Positions 48,039 to 56,266 are shown, counted from the first letter of the stretch. The stretch: 57,578 nt of DNA from Actinomadura livida (GCF_014648675.1 NZ_BMRO01000006.1:1-57578), one strand, 5' to 3'. The notes: generated by a model from the letters alone, not told the origin. Program-made: numbers and translations.

Positions 48039-49495
48039 AGCTCCCCGCCGACTTCGCCGTCGCGCTGGACCGGGACACCTCCTTCTGGTCGGGCGGCCGG
48101 GTGGCCACCGGCGGCTCCCCCTGGAAGGTGGTGCGGCTCGCCGACACCGCCGGCCCGCACCTGGCTGCGCTGCGCCGCGCGGGCGCGCGGGGGCTGGCGG
48201 ACTCCTCGCCCGTCGGGCGGGCGCTGGCCCGCCGCCTCCTCGATCTCGGCATGGCGCACCCGGTCCCGGCCCCGCGTCCCGGGCCGCACGACGTGACGGT
48301 CGTCGTCCCGGCCTTCGGGCGGGCGGACGAGCTGGAGCGATGCCTGGCGGCCGTCAAGGGCGTGCCGGTGATCGTCGTGGACGACTGCTCGCCCGACCCC
48401 GGTCCGCTGCGCCGCGCTGCGGAGGCGCACGGGGCACGGCTGGTCCGGCATCCCCGCAACCGGGGTCCGGCCGCCGCGCGCAACACCGGGCTCCGCCTGG
48501 TGGAGACGCCGTTCGCCGCGTTCGTGGACTCCGACTGCCGCCCCGGGGACGGGTGGCTCGACGTGCTCGTCCCGCACTTCGACGATCCCCGCGTCGCCGC
48601 CGTCGCCCCGCGGGTGCTGCCGGACGCCCATGTCCCGGGCGGCGGCTCCGCGCTGCTGGCCCGCTACGAGGCCGCCCGCTCGTCCCTGGACATGGGCGCC
48701 CGGCCCGCGCTCGTCCGCCCCGGCGGAAGGCTGGGGTTCGTGCCCACCGCGACGCTGCTGGTGCGCGTCTCAGCGGTAGAGGGGAACGCCTTCGACGAGG
48801 AACTGCGGCTGGGCGAGGACGTCGACTTCGTGTGGCGGCTCGGCGACCGCGGGTGGCACGTCCGGTACGAGCCCGCCGCCCACGTCACGCACAGCGGGCG
48901 GCTGCGCCCGCTGGACTGGGCGCGGCGGCGCCACGAGTACGGCACGTCCGCCGCCGACCTGGCCCGGCGGCATCCCGGCAGGCTCGCCCCCGCCCGCCCG
49001 TCGGCGTGGAACCTCGCCGTCCTCGGTCTGCTCGCGCGAGGGCGCCCGGGTGCGGCCGCCGCGTGCGCGGGCGTGTCGGCGGCGCTGCTCGCCCGGCGGC
49101 TGTCGCGGCTGCCCGGCGGCCGGAGCCTGGCCGTCTCCCTGGTCGGCAAGGGCGTCGTCGCCGACGCCGCCGCCGTCGGGCACGCGCTGCGCCGCGAATG
49201 GTGGCCGCTCGGGCTGCTCGCCCTGGCCGCCGCCCCGCGCAGCCGCCCGGCCCGCGCCGCCGCCGCGGCGATGCTGGCGCCGGTCGCGCTGGAGTGGCTG
49301 CGGGAGCGGCCGGCGGTCGACCCGGTCCGCTACACCGTCCTGCGGCTCACCGAGGACGCGGCGTACGGGTCCGGGGTCACGGCCGCGGCCGCCCGTGCGC
49401 GTTCGGCCGCTCCCCTGCGCCCGGACGTCCGCCTTCCGATATCCCCTTTCCGAAGGCGCCGCGCCGGCCGTCATGACGGGTCGGCCCCGTCGTAG
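48035..49495 (+). CDS. mftF: Mycofactocin oligosaccharide glycosyltransferase
   Basis: A 486-residue GT2-family transferase that adds the beta-1,4-glucose chain to (pre)mycofactocin. The N-terminal 80 residues are the MftF-specific region (WSGGRVATGGSPWKVVRL). The GT2 core follows: VTVVVPAFGRADELERCL, VIVVDDCSPDP, NRGPAAARNTGL and FVDSDCRPGDGWLD (DxD metal site). A C-terminal region with hydrophobic segments probably attaches it to the membrane. The last 25 nt overlap the convergent DUF488 gene. Confidence 0.94.
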   Translation: MKLPADFAVALDRDTSFWSGGRVATGGSPWKVVRLADTAGPHLAALRRAGARGLADSSPVGRALARRLLDLGMAHPVPAPRPGPHDVTVVVPAFGRADELERCLAAVKGVPVIVVDDCSPDPGPLRRAAEAHGARLVRHPRNRGPAAARNTGLRLVETPFAAFVDSDCRPGDGWLDVLVPHFDDPRVAAVAPRVLPDAHVPGGGSALLARYEAARSSLDMGARPALVRPGGRLGFVPTATLLVRVSAVEGNAFDEELRLGEDVDFVWRLGDRGWHVRYEPAAHVTHSGRLRPLDWARRRHEYGTSAADLARRHPGRLAPARPSAWNLAVLGLLARGRPGAAAACAGVSAALLARRLSRLPGGRSLAVSLVGKGVVADAAAVGHALRREWWPLGLLALAAAPRSRPARAAAAAMLAPVALEWLRERPAVDPVRYTVLRLTEDAAYGSGVTAAAARARSAAPLRPDVRLPISPFRRRRAGRHDGSAPS

Positions 49496-50004
49496 ACGAG
49501 GAGCCCGTCGTCCCGCAGGCGCGCCCCGGACGTGGGCGGATGCTCGGTGAGGCGGCCGTCGTGGGCGAGGTGCAGCACGGCCCGGCCGCGGGCGAGCACC
49601 GCGAAGTCGGCGATGAGCCGGCGGTGGCAGCGCCACCACACCGACTCGCTGCACATGACGGCCGTGCGGTCCTCCCCGGCCTCGTCCAGCAGGTCGTCCA
49701 TGGCGGCCAGGAACTCCGGGTCGCGGGTGTGCCCGGCGTACCCGCGGAAGGAGGCGTTGCGCCAGAACGTGTCAGGCGAGTCCGGCGCCGCCCGGCGGAA
49801 GCCGCCGAGCCGCCGCTCCCACCGGTACCCGATCCCCGCGGCGGGCAGCCACTCCGCCAGGTCGTCGCGCCGCGCGTCGGGGTTGCGGCGGCTGCCCGGC
49901 GCGGTGCGCACGTCCACCACCCGCCGCACCCCGGCGCCCCGCAGCAGGGGCGCCAGCTCCGCGCGCCCGGCGACGCCGTGGCCGAAGGTCATGAGCGGTT
50001 CCAC
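49471..50004 (-). CDS. DUF488-family protein
   Basis: A 177-residue protein with the family layout: TFGHGVAGRAELAPLL at the start, VVDVRTAPGSRRNP, and the C-x-E-x5-CHR motif in MCSESVWWRCHRRLIADF. The motif suggests a thiol-based or metal-binding role, but the function is not established. GTG 50004 has AAGGGGGA upstream; the frame is open further but without a ribosome-binding site. It is convergent with mftF, with a 25-nt tail-to-tail overlap. Confidence 0.88.
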   Translation of the reverse strand: MEPLMTFGHGVAGRAELAPLLRGAGVRRVVDVRTAPGSRRNPDARRDDLAEWLPAAGIGYRWERRLGGFRRAAPDSPDTFWRNASFRGYAGHTRDPEFLAAMDDLLDEAGEDRTAVMCSESVWWRCHRRLIADFAVLARGRAVLHLAHDGRLTEHPPTSGARLRDDGLLVYDGADPS

Positions 50005-50047
50005 ATGATCCCCCTTCCCGCCGCCGCGGGATCCATGGGGCGCGGGC

Positions 50048-51472
50048 TCAGATCGCCATGACGGCGGCCTTCGGCTCGGTGAAGAACTCGCGGCTGTAGG
50101 TGCCGCCCTCACGGCCGATGCCGGAGTCGCCGGCCCCGCCGAACGGCGCGCGCAGGTCGCGGACGAAGAAGCAGTTCGTCCACACGGTGCCGGCCCGCAG
50201 CGCGGCCGAGACGCGGTGCGCCCGGGAGAGGTTCTCGGTGAACACCATGGCGTTCAGGCCGTACCGCGTGTCGTTGGCCGCGGCGACGGCCTCGTCCTCG
50301 GCGCCGAAGGGCGTGACGGTGACCACCGGGCCGAAGATCTCCTCGCGGCGCACCCGCGCGTCCGGCGGCGCGTCGAGGACGACGGTCGGCCGCACGAACA
50401 GCCCCTCGTCCGCCACGCCCCCGGTGACGATCTTGCCTCCGTCACCGGGGACCCCGTCGATGTAGCCCTTCACCTTCGCGTAGTGCTCGGCGGAGGACAG
50501 CGGGCCCAGCTGCGTCGCGGGGTCCTTCGGGTCGCCGGGCACCAGGGCCTCGGCGGCGGCGACGAAGCGCTCCAGGAACGGGTCGAAGACCTCCCGCTGG
50601 ACGAACAGGCGGCTTCCGGCCAGGCACACCTGGCCCGCGTTGCCGAAGATGGCCTTCACCGACCAGGAGACGGCGAGGTCGAGGTCGGCGTCGGCGAACA
50701 CCAGGTTGGCGCCCTTGCCGCCCAGCTCGAAGCTCACCGGGGTGAGGTTCGCCGCCGCGGCGGCGGCGATGGCGCGTCCGGTGGCCGACTCGCCGGTGAA
50801 GGTGATGCGGTCCACGCGCGGGTCGGCGGTCAGCGCCTCGCCCACCGAGCCCGGCCCGAAGCCGTGCACGACGTTCAGCACGCCGGGCGGCATCCCGGCC
50901 TCCAGCGCCAGCCTCGCCAGCAGGGTCGCCGACGCGGGGGTCTGCTCGGCGGGCTTCAGCACCACCGTGTTCCCCCACGCCAGCGCGGGGGCGACCTTCC
51001 ACGTCTCCAGCATCAGCGGGAAGTTCCACGGCGCGATGGCGGCGACGACGCCGGCGGGCTCGTACCGGGTGTAGGCGTGGTGGCCGCTGTCCATCGGCAG
51101 GGTCTCGGCGGACGACAGCCGCGCGTGGTCGGCGAAGAAGCGGAAGTTGGCCGCCGACCGCGGCACGTCCTTCGAGCGCGTGTCGGCGATGGGCTTGCCC
51201 ATGTCGGTGGTGTCGGCCATCGCGAGGTCGTCCAGGTTGGCCTCGATGAGGTCGGCCAGCCGGTGCAGGACCGCGCCCCGTTCGGCGAACCCCATCCGCG
51301 GCCAGGGGCCCTCGTCGAAGGCGCGCCGGGCGGCGGTGACCGCCCGCCCCGCCTCATCCTTCCCGCCGAGCGCGACCCGCGCCCAGGGCCGCCGGGTGTA
51401 CGGGTCGACGGTGGGGAGGCTCTCGCGGGACTCGGTCTCGCGGCCGTCGATGACATGCGGGATCAGGTCCAT
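50048..51472 (-). CDS. Aldehyde dehydrogenase, hydroxymuconic-semialdehyde-dehydrogenase-like
   Basis: A 474-residue NAD-dependent ALDH. The catalytic residues are visible in FELGGKGANLVF (Glu) and GNAGQVCLAGSRLFV (Cys); WNFPLMLETWKVAPALAWGNTVVLKPAEQTP is the NAD site. The ending GIGREGGTYSREFFTEPKAAVMAI resembles PraB/XylG/HpaE-type 2-hydroxymuconic semialdehyde dehydrogenases. In this operon it would oxidise the ring-cleavage semialdehyde to an oxalocrotonate. It overlaps the tautomerase by 10 nt and is last in the transcript. Confidence 0.92.
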   Translation of the reverse strand: MDLIPHVIDGRETESRESLPTVDPYTRRPWARVALGGKDEAGRAVTAARRAFDEGPWPRMGFAERGAVLHRLADLIEANLDDLAMADTTDMGKPIADTRSKDVPRSAANFRFFADHARLSSAETLPMDSGHHAYTRYEPAGVVAAIAPWNFPLMLETWKVAPALAWGNTVVLKPAEQTPASATLLARLALEAGMPPGVLNVVHGFGPGSVGEALTADPRVDRITFTGESATGRAIAAAAAANLTPVSFELGGKGANLVFADADLDLAVSWSVKAIFGNAGQVCLAGSRLFVQREVFDPFLERFVAAAEALVPGDPKDPATQLGPLSSAEHYAKVKGYIDGVPGDGGKIVTGGVADEGLFVRPTVVLDAPPDARVRREEIFGPVVTVTPFGAEDEAVAAANDTRYGLNAMVFTENLSRAHRVSAALRAGTVWTNCFFVRDLRAPFGGAGDSGIGREGGTYSREFFTEPKAAVMAI

Positions 51473-51669
51473 CGCTGCTCCTCGTCGCGTTCCTCGATCG
51501 TCACGTCCCCGGCGGCCCAGTGCGCCGCGGGCACCTCCCGGAGGATGACGCGGATACTGGCGCGGGGCGCGCCGACGGCGGCCTCCGCAGCGTCCGTCAG
51601 CCCGCTGATGAGCGCGCGAAGCTGCTCCGGCGGACGGCCCTCGACCAGGCTGACCTCGATCAGCGGCAT
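51463..51669 (-). CDS. 4-oxalocrotonate tautomerase-family enzyme
   Basis: A 68-residue tautomerase whose catalytic base is the N-terminal proline exposed after Met removal (M-PLIEVSLVEGRPPEQLRALI). Other marks are the helix SGLTDAAEAAVGAP and the strand ASIRVILREV with a conserved Arg. It would convert the enol product of the ALDH step to its keto form. Its ATG shares one base with the preceding stop (TGATG). Confidence 0.93.
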   Translation of the reverse strand: MPLIEVSLVEGRPPEQLRALISGLTDAAEAAVGAPRASIRVILREVPAAHWAAGDVTIEERDEEQRWT

Positions 51670-52274
51670 CAGCGGTCTCCCCTCGTCCGGCCGAACGCGG
51701 CGGCCGCGTCGCCGAGGGCCGTGACCTCGGCGAAGACGGTGCCCATCAGCCGCAGGCTGTTCAGGTGCAGGTCCTCGAAGTACCCCGCGACGGCCTCCCG
51801 CGGCACGACCACCCGCAGGTCGCGGAAGAACGCCGACCGGACGGTCGACTCGACGCAGAAGTCGGTGCGCACGCCCGCCACCACGAGCGCGCCGGCGCCG
51901 AGGTCGCGCAGCAGGTCCGCCAGCCCGGTGCGGTGGAACGCGTCGAAGCGGGGCTTGACGACCTCGTGGTCGCCGGGCTCGCGGTCCAGGCCGGAGACCA
52001 GCTCGCAGCCCCAGGTCCCGCGCCTGAGGCCCTCCTTGCGCAGGAAGGGGCTCCGCTCGGCGAGCAGCCCCACGTCGGTGTCCTCGGCCCATTCCATCCG
52101 CACCCAGATGACCGGGCCGCCGGCGGAGCGGGCGGCGGCGGCGAGCGTGTTGACGTTCCCGACCAGCTCGTCCAGGCCGGTGACGCGGAGCCCGGCCGCC
52201 GCGAACACGCCGTCGGGGTGGCAGTAGTCGTTCTGCATGTCGATGACGACCAGGGCCGTCCGCGGACCGCTCAT
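51669..52274 (-). CDS. Isochorismatase-family cysteine hydrolase
   Basis: A 201-residue isochorismatase-like hydrolase. The triad is suggested by LVVIDMQNDYCHPDGVF (Asp), a Lys in the middle (FLRKEG) and the nucleophile in VVAGVRTDFCVESTVRSAFF. Relatives include nicotinamidase, maleamate amidase, N-carbamoylsarcosine amidase and ureidoacrylate hydrolase. In this operon it may hydrolyse an amide, carbamoyl or enol-ether substituent on the aromatic substrate or its cleavage product. It overlaps the GntR gene by 4 nt. Confidence 0.88.
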   Translation of the reverse strand: MSGPRTALVVIDMQNDYCHPDGVFAAAGLRVTGLDELVGNVNTLAAAARSAGGPVIWVRMEWAEDTDVGLLAERSPFLRKEGLRRGTWGCELVSGLDREPGDHEVVKPRFDAFHRTGLADLLRDLGAGALVVAGVRTDFCVESTVRSAFFRDLRVVVPREAVAGYFEDLHLNSLRLMGTVFAEVTALGDAAAAFGRTRGDR

Positions 52275-53014
52275 GCCCCGCCCCTCCGGGAGGCGGTCAG
52301 GGCGGCGTGCGCCGCGACGGCCGCGGACAGCCGCCGGGGGTCGCCGCCCGCGATGGCCTCCACCAGTTCCCGGTGGACGGCGACCCCGTCGGGTGATGAG
52401 CCGCCCCCCGTGTGCGGGCCCTCCTCGTCCGGCTCGTCGGGCGTGACGCCGCGGAGCCGGTTCTCCACGAACTCCAGCAGGGAGATGTAGGTGTGCTGGA
52501 GGACCTTGTTGGGGGTGATCTCCGCGATCCTGCGGTGCAGCGCCCAGTTGGCGGCGAGGCGGCCGAAGGGGTCCGCCGACCCGCGCGCCGCCGCCAGCCC
52601 GCCGGCCAGCCGCCGCAGGTCGGCGATGTCGGCGTCGGTGCGGTGCCGCATGGCCTCCCGCGCGAGCAGCGGCTCCAGTGCGTCCCGCACCACCAGGCAG
52701 TCGGAGACCGACACCGAGTCCCCGGTGAGTTCGAGCATCTTGCGGCCCAGCCGCACCAGCGGCGGCGGGGACGCGACGAAGATCCCGCCCTTGACGCCCG
52801 GCCGGACCGAGACCGTGCCGCGCGCGGCCAGCAGCCGGACCGTCTCGTTGAACGTCGCGGCGGCCACGTCGAACTCGCGGCGCAGGCTGTCGCGGGTGCC
52901 GAGGCGGTGCCCGGCCGGCAGCGCCTCCTCCGCGATGCGCGCCTCGATCCGCTTGGCGACGGCCTCGGCCAGCGAGAGCCGGGGCAGCTCGGCCGCCGCC
53001 CTGTCGGTGCTCAT
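52271..53014 (-). CDS. GntR-family (FCD domain) transcriptional regulator
   Basis: A 247-residue regulator. The winged helix covers residues 18-85 (AVAKRIEARIAEEALPAGHRLGTRDSLRREFDVAAATFNETVRLLAARGTVSVRP) and the FCD effector domain 100-230 (CLVVRDALEPLLAREAM, NWALHRRIAEI). It is embedded in the ring-cleavage operon with overlaps on both sides, so it is expressed with the enzymes it probably controls. The inverted repeat at 55334-55357 is the likely target. Confidence 0.9.
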   Translation of the reverse strand: MSTDRAAAELPRLSLAEAVAKRIEARIAEEALPAGHRLGTRDSLRREFDVAAATFNETVRLLAARGTVSVRPGVKGGIFVASPPPLVRLGRKMLELTGDSVSVSDCLVVRDALEPLLAREAMRHRTDADIADLRRLAGGLAAARGSADPFGRLAANWALHRRIAEITPNKVLQHTYISLLEFVENRLRGVTPDEPDEEGPHTGGGSSPDGVAVHRELVEAIAGGDPRRLSAAVAAHAALTASRRGGA

Positions 53015-54090
53015 GATGTACGTCCTTCAACGGTGGTGGAGAGCGGCCCGGGCGGCGCGGCCGGGCCGTTGCGGGCCGCGGGGACCACCCGGACGCCGAG
53101 GAGCCGAGCGGCGTTGCCGCCGAGGATGGCGGCCTGCCGCTCGGCGTCGACGCCGAGCGCCCGGACGGTTCCCACGGGGTCGTCGTCGGCGAGGTCGAAG
53201 GGGGCGTCGGTGCCGAGGAGGACGTGCGCGGCCGTCACGTCCTCGACCAGCCGGCCGAGGACCCCCGGGTCGAACACCGCCGTGTCGTAGCGGAGCCTGC
53301 GCAGGTAGTCGCTCGGCGTGCGGCTCGTCACCCGCGCGACCGGCTTGCGGCGCCAGCCGAGGTCGAGGCGGCCGCCGGCGGCGGGCAGGCACCCGCCGCC
53401 GTGCGCCAGGCAGAGGACGAGGTCGTGCCGGTCGAGGACGCCGCCGAAGATCAGCCGAGCCGTGGCCAGCGCCGTCTCCATCGGGTAGCCGAGCAGCTGG
53501 ACCAGGTGGTAGTCCGCCAGCCGGTCGCGGGACGAGACGCGGCTCGGGTGCAGCAGCGTGAAGCAGCGCCGCGCGGCGAGTTCCCGCCACAGGTCCTCGT
53601 TGACCGGGTCGTCGAGCTCGCGGCCGCCGCCGAACGTGCCGATGGTCGCGCCGGCCATCCCGAAATCGTCCAGGCAGCGGACCAGCTCCGGCACCGCGCC
53701 GGGGTGCCCGACCGGCACGGTGGCCAGGGCGGACAGGCGCCCGCCCGAACCGGCGGCGAACTCGGCGAGCGCGTCGTTGACGAGCCGCGTCACCTCCAGC
53801 ACGAGCCGGTCGTCGCCGGACTCGGAGGCGAACACGAACGGCGGGGCGGCCACGGCCTGGTGGTCCACCCCCATCGCGGTCATGGCGGCCAGGCGGCGCT
53901 CCATGTCGTGCTGCTCGGGCGCGAGCGGGACGGGCGCCCCGGGCGCGAGTCCGCACAGGTCCGGGTCGAGGAGCAGCACCCGTTCCGCGCTCCGGGACAG
54001 GTCGGCGAGCCCCCGGCGCTCCAGCTCGCGCAGCAGCGGCATCGGCATCGCGTGGGTGTGGACGTCGACGACGGGCGGGGTGCTACTCAC
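53011..54090 (-). CDS. Amidohydrolase-2 family decarboxylase-like enzyme (ACMSD/PraH type)
   Basis: A 359-residue TIM-barrel amidohydrolase with a single-metal site: VDVHTHAMP (HxH), LLHPSR, LAHGGGC and LLGTDAPFD (the catalytic Asp). This is the pattern of aminocarboxymuconate-semialdehyde decarboxylase relatives, which carry out non-oxidative decarboxylation of aromatic or ring-cleavage acids. In this operon a decarboxylase acting on a carboxy-hydroxymuconic semialdehyde fits best. It overlaps both neighbours. Confidence 0.88.
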   Translation of the reverse strand: MSSTPPVVDVHTHAMPMPLLRELERRGLADLSRSAERVLLLDPDLCGLAPGAPVPLAPEQHDMERRLAAMTAMGVDHQAVAAPPFVFASESGDDRLVLEVTRLVNDALAEFAAGSGGRLSALATVPVGHPGAVPELVRCLDDFGMAGATIGTFGGGRELDDPVNEDLWRELAARRCFTLLHPSRVSSRDRLADYHLVQLLGYPMETALATARLIFGGVLDRHDLVLCLAHGGGCLPAAGGRLDLGWRRKPVARVTSRTPSDYLRRLRYDTAVFDPGVLGRLVEDVTAAHVLLGTDAPFDLADDDPVGTVRALGVDAERQAAILGGNAARLLGVRVVPAARNGPAAPPGPLSTTVEGRTS

Positions 54091-54448
54091 CGCGCTCCGC
54101 CATGTAGGCGTCGTACCGGTCCCCCAGCAGCGACCTGATCAGCGCGGTCGCCGCGCCGGAGGTGCCGGCCTTCTCGCCCGTGCCGTAGACCAGCCGGGCG
54201 AGCTGGGCGAGCAGGTAGGGGTGCAGGCCGAGCTCGAACAGCCGGCGGAAGTCGCGGTCGCGGATCGCGGCGCGCTCCGCCGCGGTGAGCGGGTAGGCGT
54301 CCAGCGCCGCCTGCTCGTCCGACTCGAAGCGGGCCCGCAGCGCGGGGTCCCACTTGAGGTCCTGCACGAGGTCGTTGGCCCGGAGCCGCGGGTCGAAGTG
54401 CCGCAGTGCCGACTCCGGCCCGTCCGTCCGCCCGGTCGCCGGTGTCAT
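54083..54448 (-). CDS. LigA-like alpha subunit of a class III extradiol dioxygenase
   Basis: A 121-residue all-helical LigA-domain protein (LKWDPALRARFESDEQAALDAYPLTAAERAAIRDRDFRRLFELGLHPYLLAQLARL). LigA forms the lid over the LigB active site in protocatechuate 4,5-dioxygenase. It overlaps the LigB gene by 4 nt and the amidohydrolase by 8 nt. The start was set at ATG 54448; a longer frame upstream is antisense-like within ligB. Confidence 0.9.
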   Translation of the reverse strand: MTPATGRTDGPESALRHFDPRLRANDLVQDLKWDPALRARFESDEQAALDAYPLTAAERAAIRDRDFRRLFELGLHPYLLAQLARLVYGTGEKAGTSGAATALIRSLLGDRYDAYMAERGE

Positions 54449-55293
54449 GGCAGCTCCCAGCGGACGGCGCCGAACCCGCAGCGCCACTGGTCGACGGCGG
54501 CGTAGCCCAGGTTCCGGCACGGACGCGGGCCGATCGCGCCCATCACGACGATCCAGGACAGCAGCTCGGCGGTGCCGCCGGAGCCCGCCCGCTCCATGGC
54601 CTCGAACGTGGCCTCCGACAGGACCCGCTCGTGGTCGCCGTCGACCAGGAGGTCCAGCCACCAGCGGTCGAACTTCTCGTCGATCTCCAGGTAGCGCGGC
54701 CCGCCCGGCTCGTGGGACAGGCCGCCCGAGCCGAGCAGCCCGACCCGCAGCCCGTCGGGCAGGCGGTCGCGGACGGCGTCGCCGATGGCCTGGCCGAGCG
54801 AGTAGCAGACCCGTTCGTCCGGGACGGGCGGGACGGTGCAGTTCTGCAGCAGCGGGACGACCGCGATGCCCGTCGAGGCGACCTCGGCCATGGTGACCGG
54901 CACGGAGATGTTGTCGTCGTAGCGCAGGTTCTCGGGGACGGCGCGCACGCGGGGGGCGAGGTCCTTGACGCTCTGGTAGAGGACGTCCGCCACGTCCGGG
55001 CGGCCGGGGATCTCGTAGTCCGGGACGCGCAGCCAGGGCTTGAACCACTCGTCCGGGCCGCGGTGCCGCTCGGCCATGCCGAACGTGAAGTCCGGGTAGT
55101 CGGACACCTTCGAGTTCGCGATGTGGTCGTTGGCGATGATCAGCAGCACGTCGGTGCGGGACTCCACGAGGGCGTCGCGGATCTCGGCGTAGGCGGCGCG
55201 CACGGTCCGCTTGTCGGCCTCGGGCGCCTTGTCGAACCAGCCGGTGAGACCGGGCGCGTGGCTCGCGGCCATGGCGACGCTGATTTCAGCCAT
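54445..55293 (-). CDS. LigB-like beta (catalytic) subunit of a class III extradiol dioxygenase
   Basis: A 282-residue non-haem Fe(II) ring-cleavage dioxygenase. Metal and catalytic histidines are expected in SHAPGLTG near the N-terminus, IANDHIAN (around residue 56) and GLSHEPGGP. It would open a dihydroxylated aromatic ring; which ring position is attacked cannot be read from sequence. The start is ATG 55293 with GGAGGAAG directly upstream. It is the first gene of the seven-gene operon, with promoter and operator at 55324-55357. Confidence 0.92.
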   Translation of the reverse strand: MAEISVAMAASHAPGLTGWFDKAPEADKRTVRAAYAEIRDALVESRTDVLLIIANDHIANSKVSDYPDFTFGMAERHRGPDEWFKPWLRVPDYEIPGRPDVADVLYQSVKDLAPRVRAVPENLRYDDNISVPVTMAEVASTGIAVVPLLQNCTVPPVPDERVCYSLGQAIGDAVRDRLPDGLRVGLLGSGGLSHEPGGPRYLEIDEKFDRWWLDLLVDGDHERVLSEATFEAMERAGSGGTAELLSWIVVMGAIGPRPCRNLGYAAVDQWRCGFGAVRWELP

Positions 55294-55323
55294 TCTTCCT
55301 CCGTCCGGAGCTCATCGCGCACC

Positions 55324-55357
55324 AACCTAAGACACCTATTGGTTATATTCAATAGGT
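55324..55357 (-). promoter_or_regulatory. Promoter and operator of the extradiol operon
   Basis: Minus strand: -35 TTGAAT (55347-55352), 17-nt spacer, -10 TAGGTT (55324-55329). A perfect 8-bp inverted repeat, ACCTATTG (55334-55341) / CAATAGGT (55350-55357) with an AT-rich 8-nt spacer, covers the -35 and most of the spacer. The in-operon GntR regulator is the likely binder. Confidence 0.7.
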
Positions 55358-55431
55358 TGATAGGCGGCCACCGGGGTGATCATCCGGTGGCCTCCCGAGC
55401 CGCCCCCGGGACCCTCGGCAGGAGCGATGCT

Positions 55432-55450
55432 TTAGGTTAGCCTTGCCTTA
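55432..55450 (+). promoter_or_regulatory. IdeR/DmdR1-type iron box
   Basis: TTAGGTTAGCCTTGCCTTA matches about 15 of 19 positions of the actinobacterial iron box TTAGGTTAGGCTAACCTAA, with a perfect left half. It lies 22 nt upstream of the FhuF-like start and predicts repression when iron is sufficient. Confidence 0.75.
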
Positions 55451-55471
55451 TTTGCCTATCGCGGAGCTCTC

Positions 55472-56266
55472 GTGAACAGAACCCGGGCAGGGGCGGTCGC
55501 CGTCGGGCGGTCCGCCGAGGAGGCGCTGGAGCCGCTGGGCGCGCGGCTGCGCGCCGCCGCCGACACCGACGGTCCGCTGGGCGTCGCGCCCGGCCTGCGG
55601 CCCACCGGCGGCGGCTGGTTCCCCGTCGCCGACCTGGCGGCACGGCCGCGCGAGCGGCTCGGCGCCCTGATCGCGGAGGCGGAACGGCGCTGGCAGGCCC
55701 CGCCGCACGTCGCCGCCGCGCTGTGGTGGAAGAACTTCTCGTACTGGACCACGCTGCCGGTCGCGCTGGGCTGGGCGCTGAACCGGCGCGTGCCGATGCT
55801 GACCGCCGAGACCGCGATGCTGAGCATCCCGGAGGCCGATCCCGGCATGCTCGTCGCGATGCGCGAGCCCCGTGTCGCCACCGGGGACGTCCCCGAACTC
55901 GGCGCGGTCATCGCCGACTCGCTCCTGCGCGACCTGCACGCGCCGGTGATCGAGGCCCTGCACGTGCTCACCCGCGCGGGGCGGCGCGGGCTGTGGGGGT
56001 CGGTGGCCGAGGCGCTGGTCCATCCCCTCGTCACGTTCGGCGCCGACCTGCTGGACGACCCCGGCGACGGCGCGCGGACGCTGCTGGAGTCGGTCGGCGG
56101 GCCGGTGGCCGGTCTGGTCGAGCTGCCCGGGCTCCCGGACCTGCGGCGCCGCACCTGCTGCCTCTGGGTGACTTTGGGCCAGGGCATCTGCCCGACCTGC
56201 TGCGTGAGCGACCCCGCGGACGCCGTCCGGGGCGAGGAACGGAGGAGCGCCGGTGCGCGGTCGTGA
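55472..56266 (+). CDS. FhuF-like ferric siderophore reductase ([2Fe-2S])
   Basis: A 264-residue protein whose C-terminus carries the FhuF-type cluster motif C-C-x10-C-x2-C (RRTCCLWVTLGQGICPTCC). The middle contains AALWWKNFSYWTTLPVALGWAL, typical of the ferric iron reductase FhuF family, where it helps release iron from siderophores. GTG 55472 is preceded by GGAG. It overlaps the next ABC transporter gene by 14 nt, so the two form an iron-regulated unit under the iron box. Confidence 0.9.
   Translation: MNRTRAGAVAVGRSAEEALEPLGARLRAAADTDGPLGVAPGLRPTGGGWFPVADLAARPRERLGALIAEAERRWQAPPHVAAALWWKNFSYWTTLPVALGWALNRRVPMLTAETAMLSIPEADPGMLVAMREPRVATGDVPELGAVIADSLLRDLHAPVIEALHVLTRAGRRGLWGSVAEALVHPLVTFGADLLDDPGDGARTLLESVGGPVAGLVELPGLPDLRRRTCCLWVTLGQGICPTCCVSDPADAVRGEERRSAGARS

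Noticed and set aside
42121..49495. The radical SAM/peptide genes as a new RiPP cluster
   Set aside because: The precursor ending IDGMCGVY, the order mftA-B-C-D-E-F and the individual motifs identify the known mycofactocin system.
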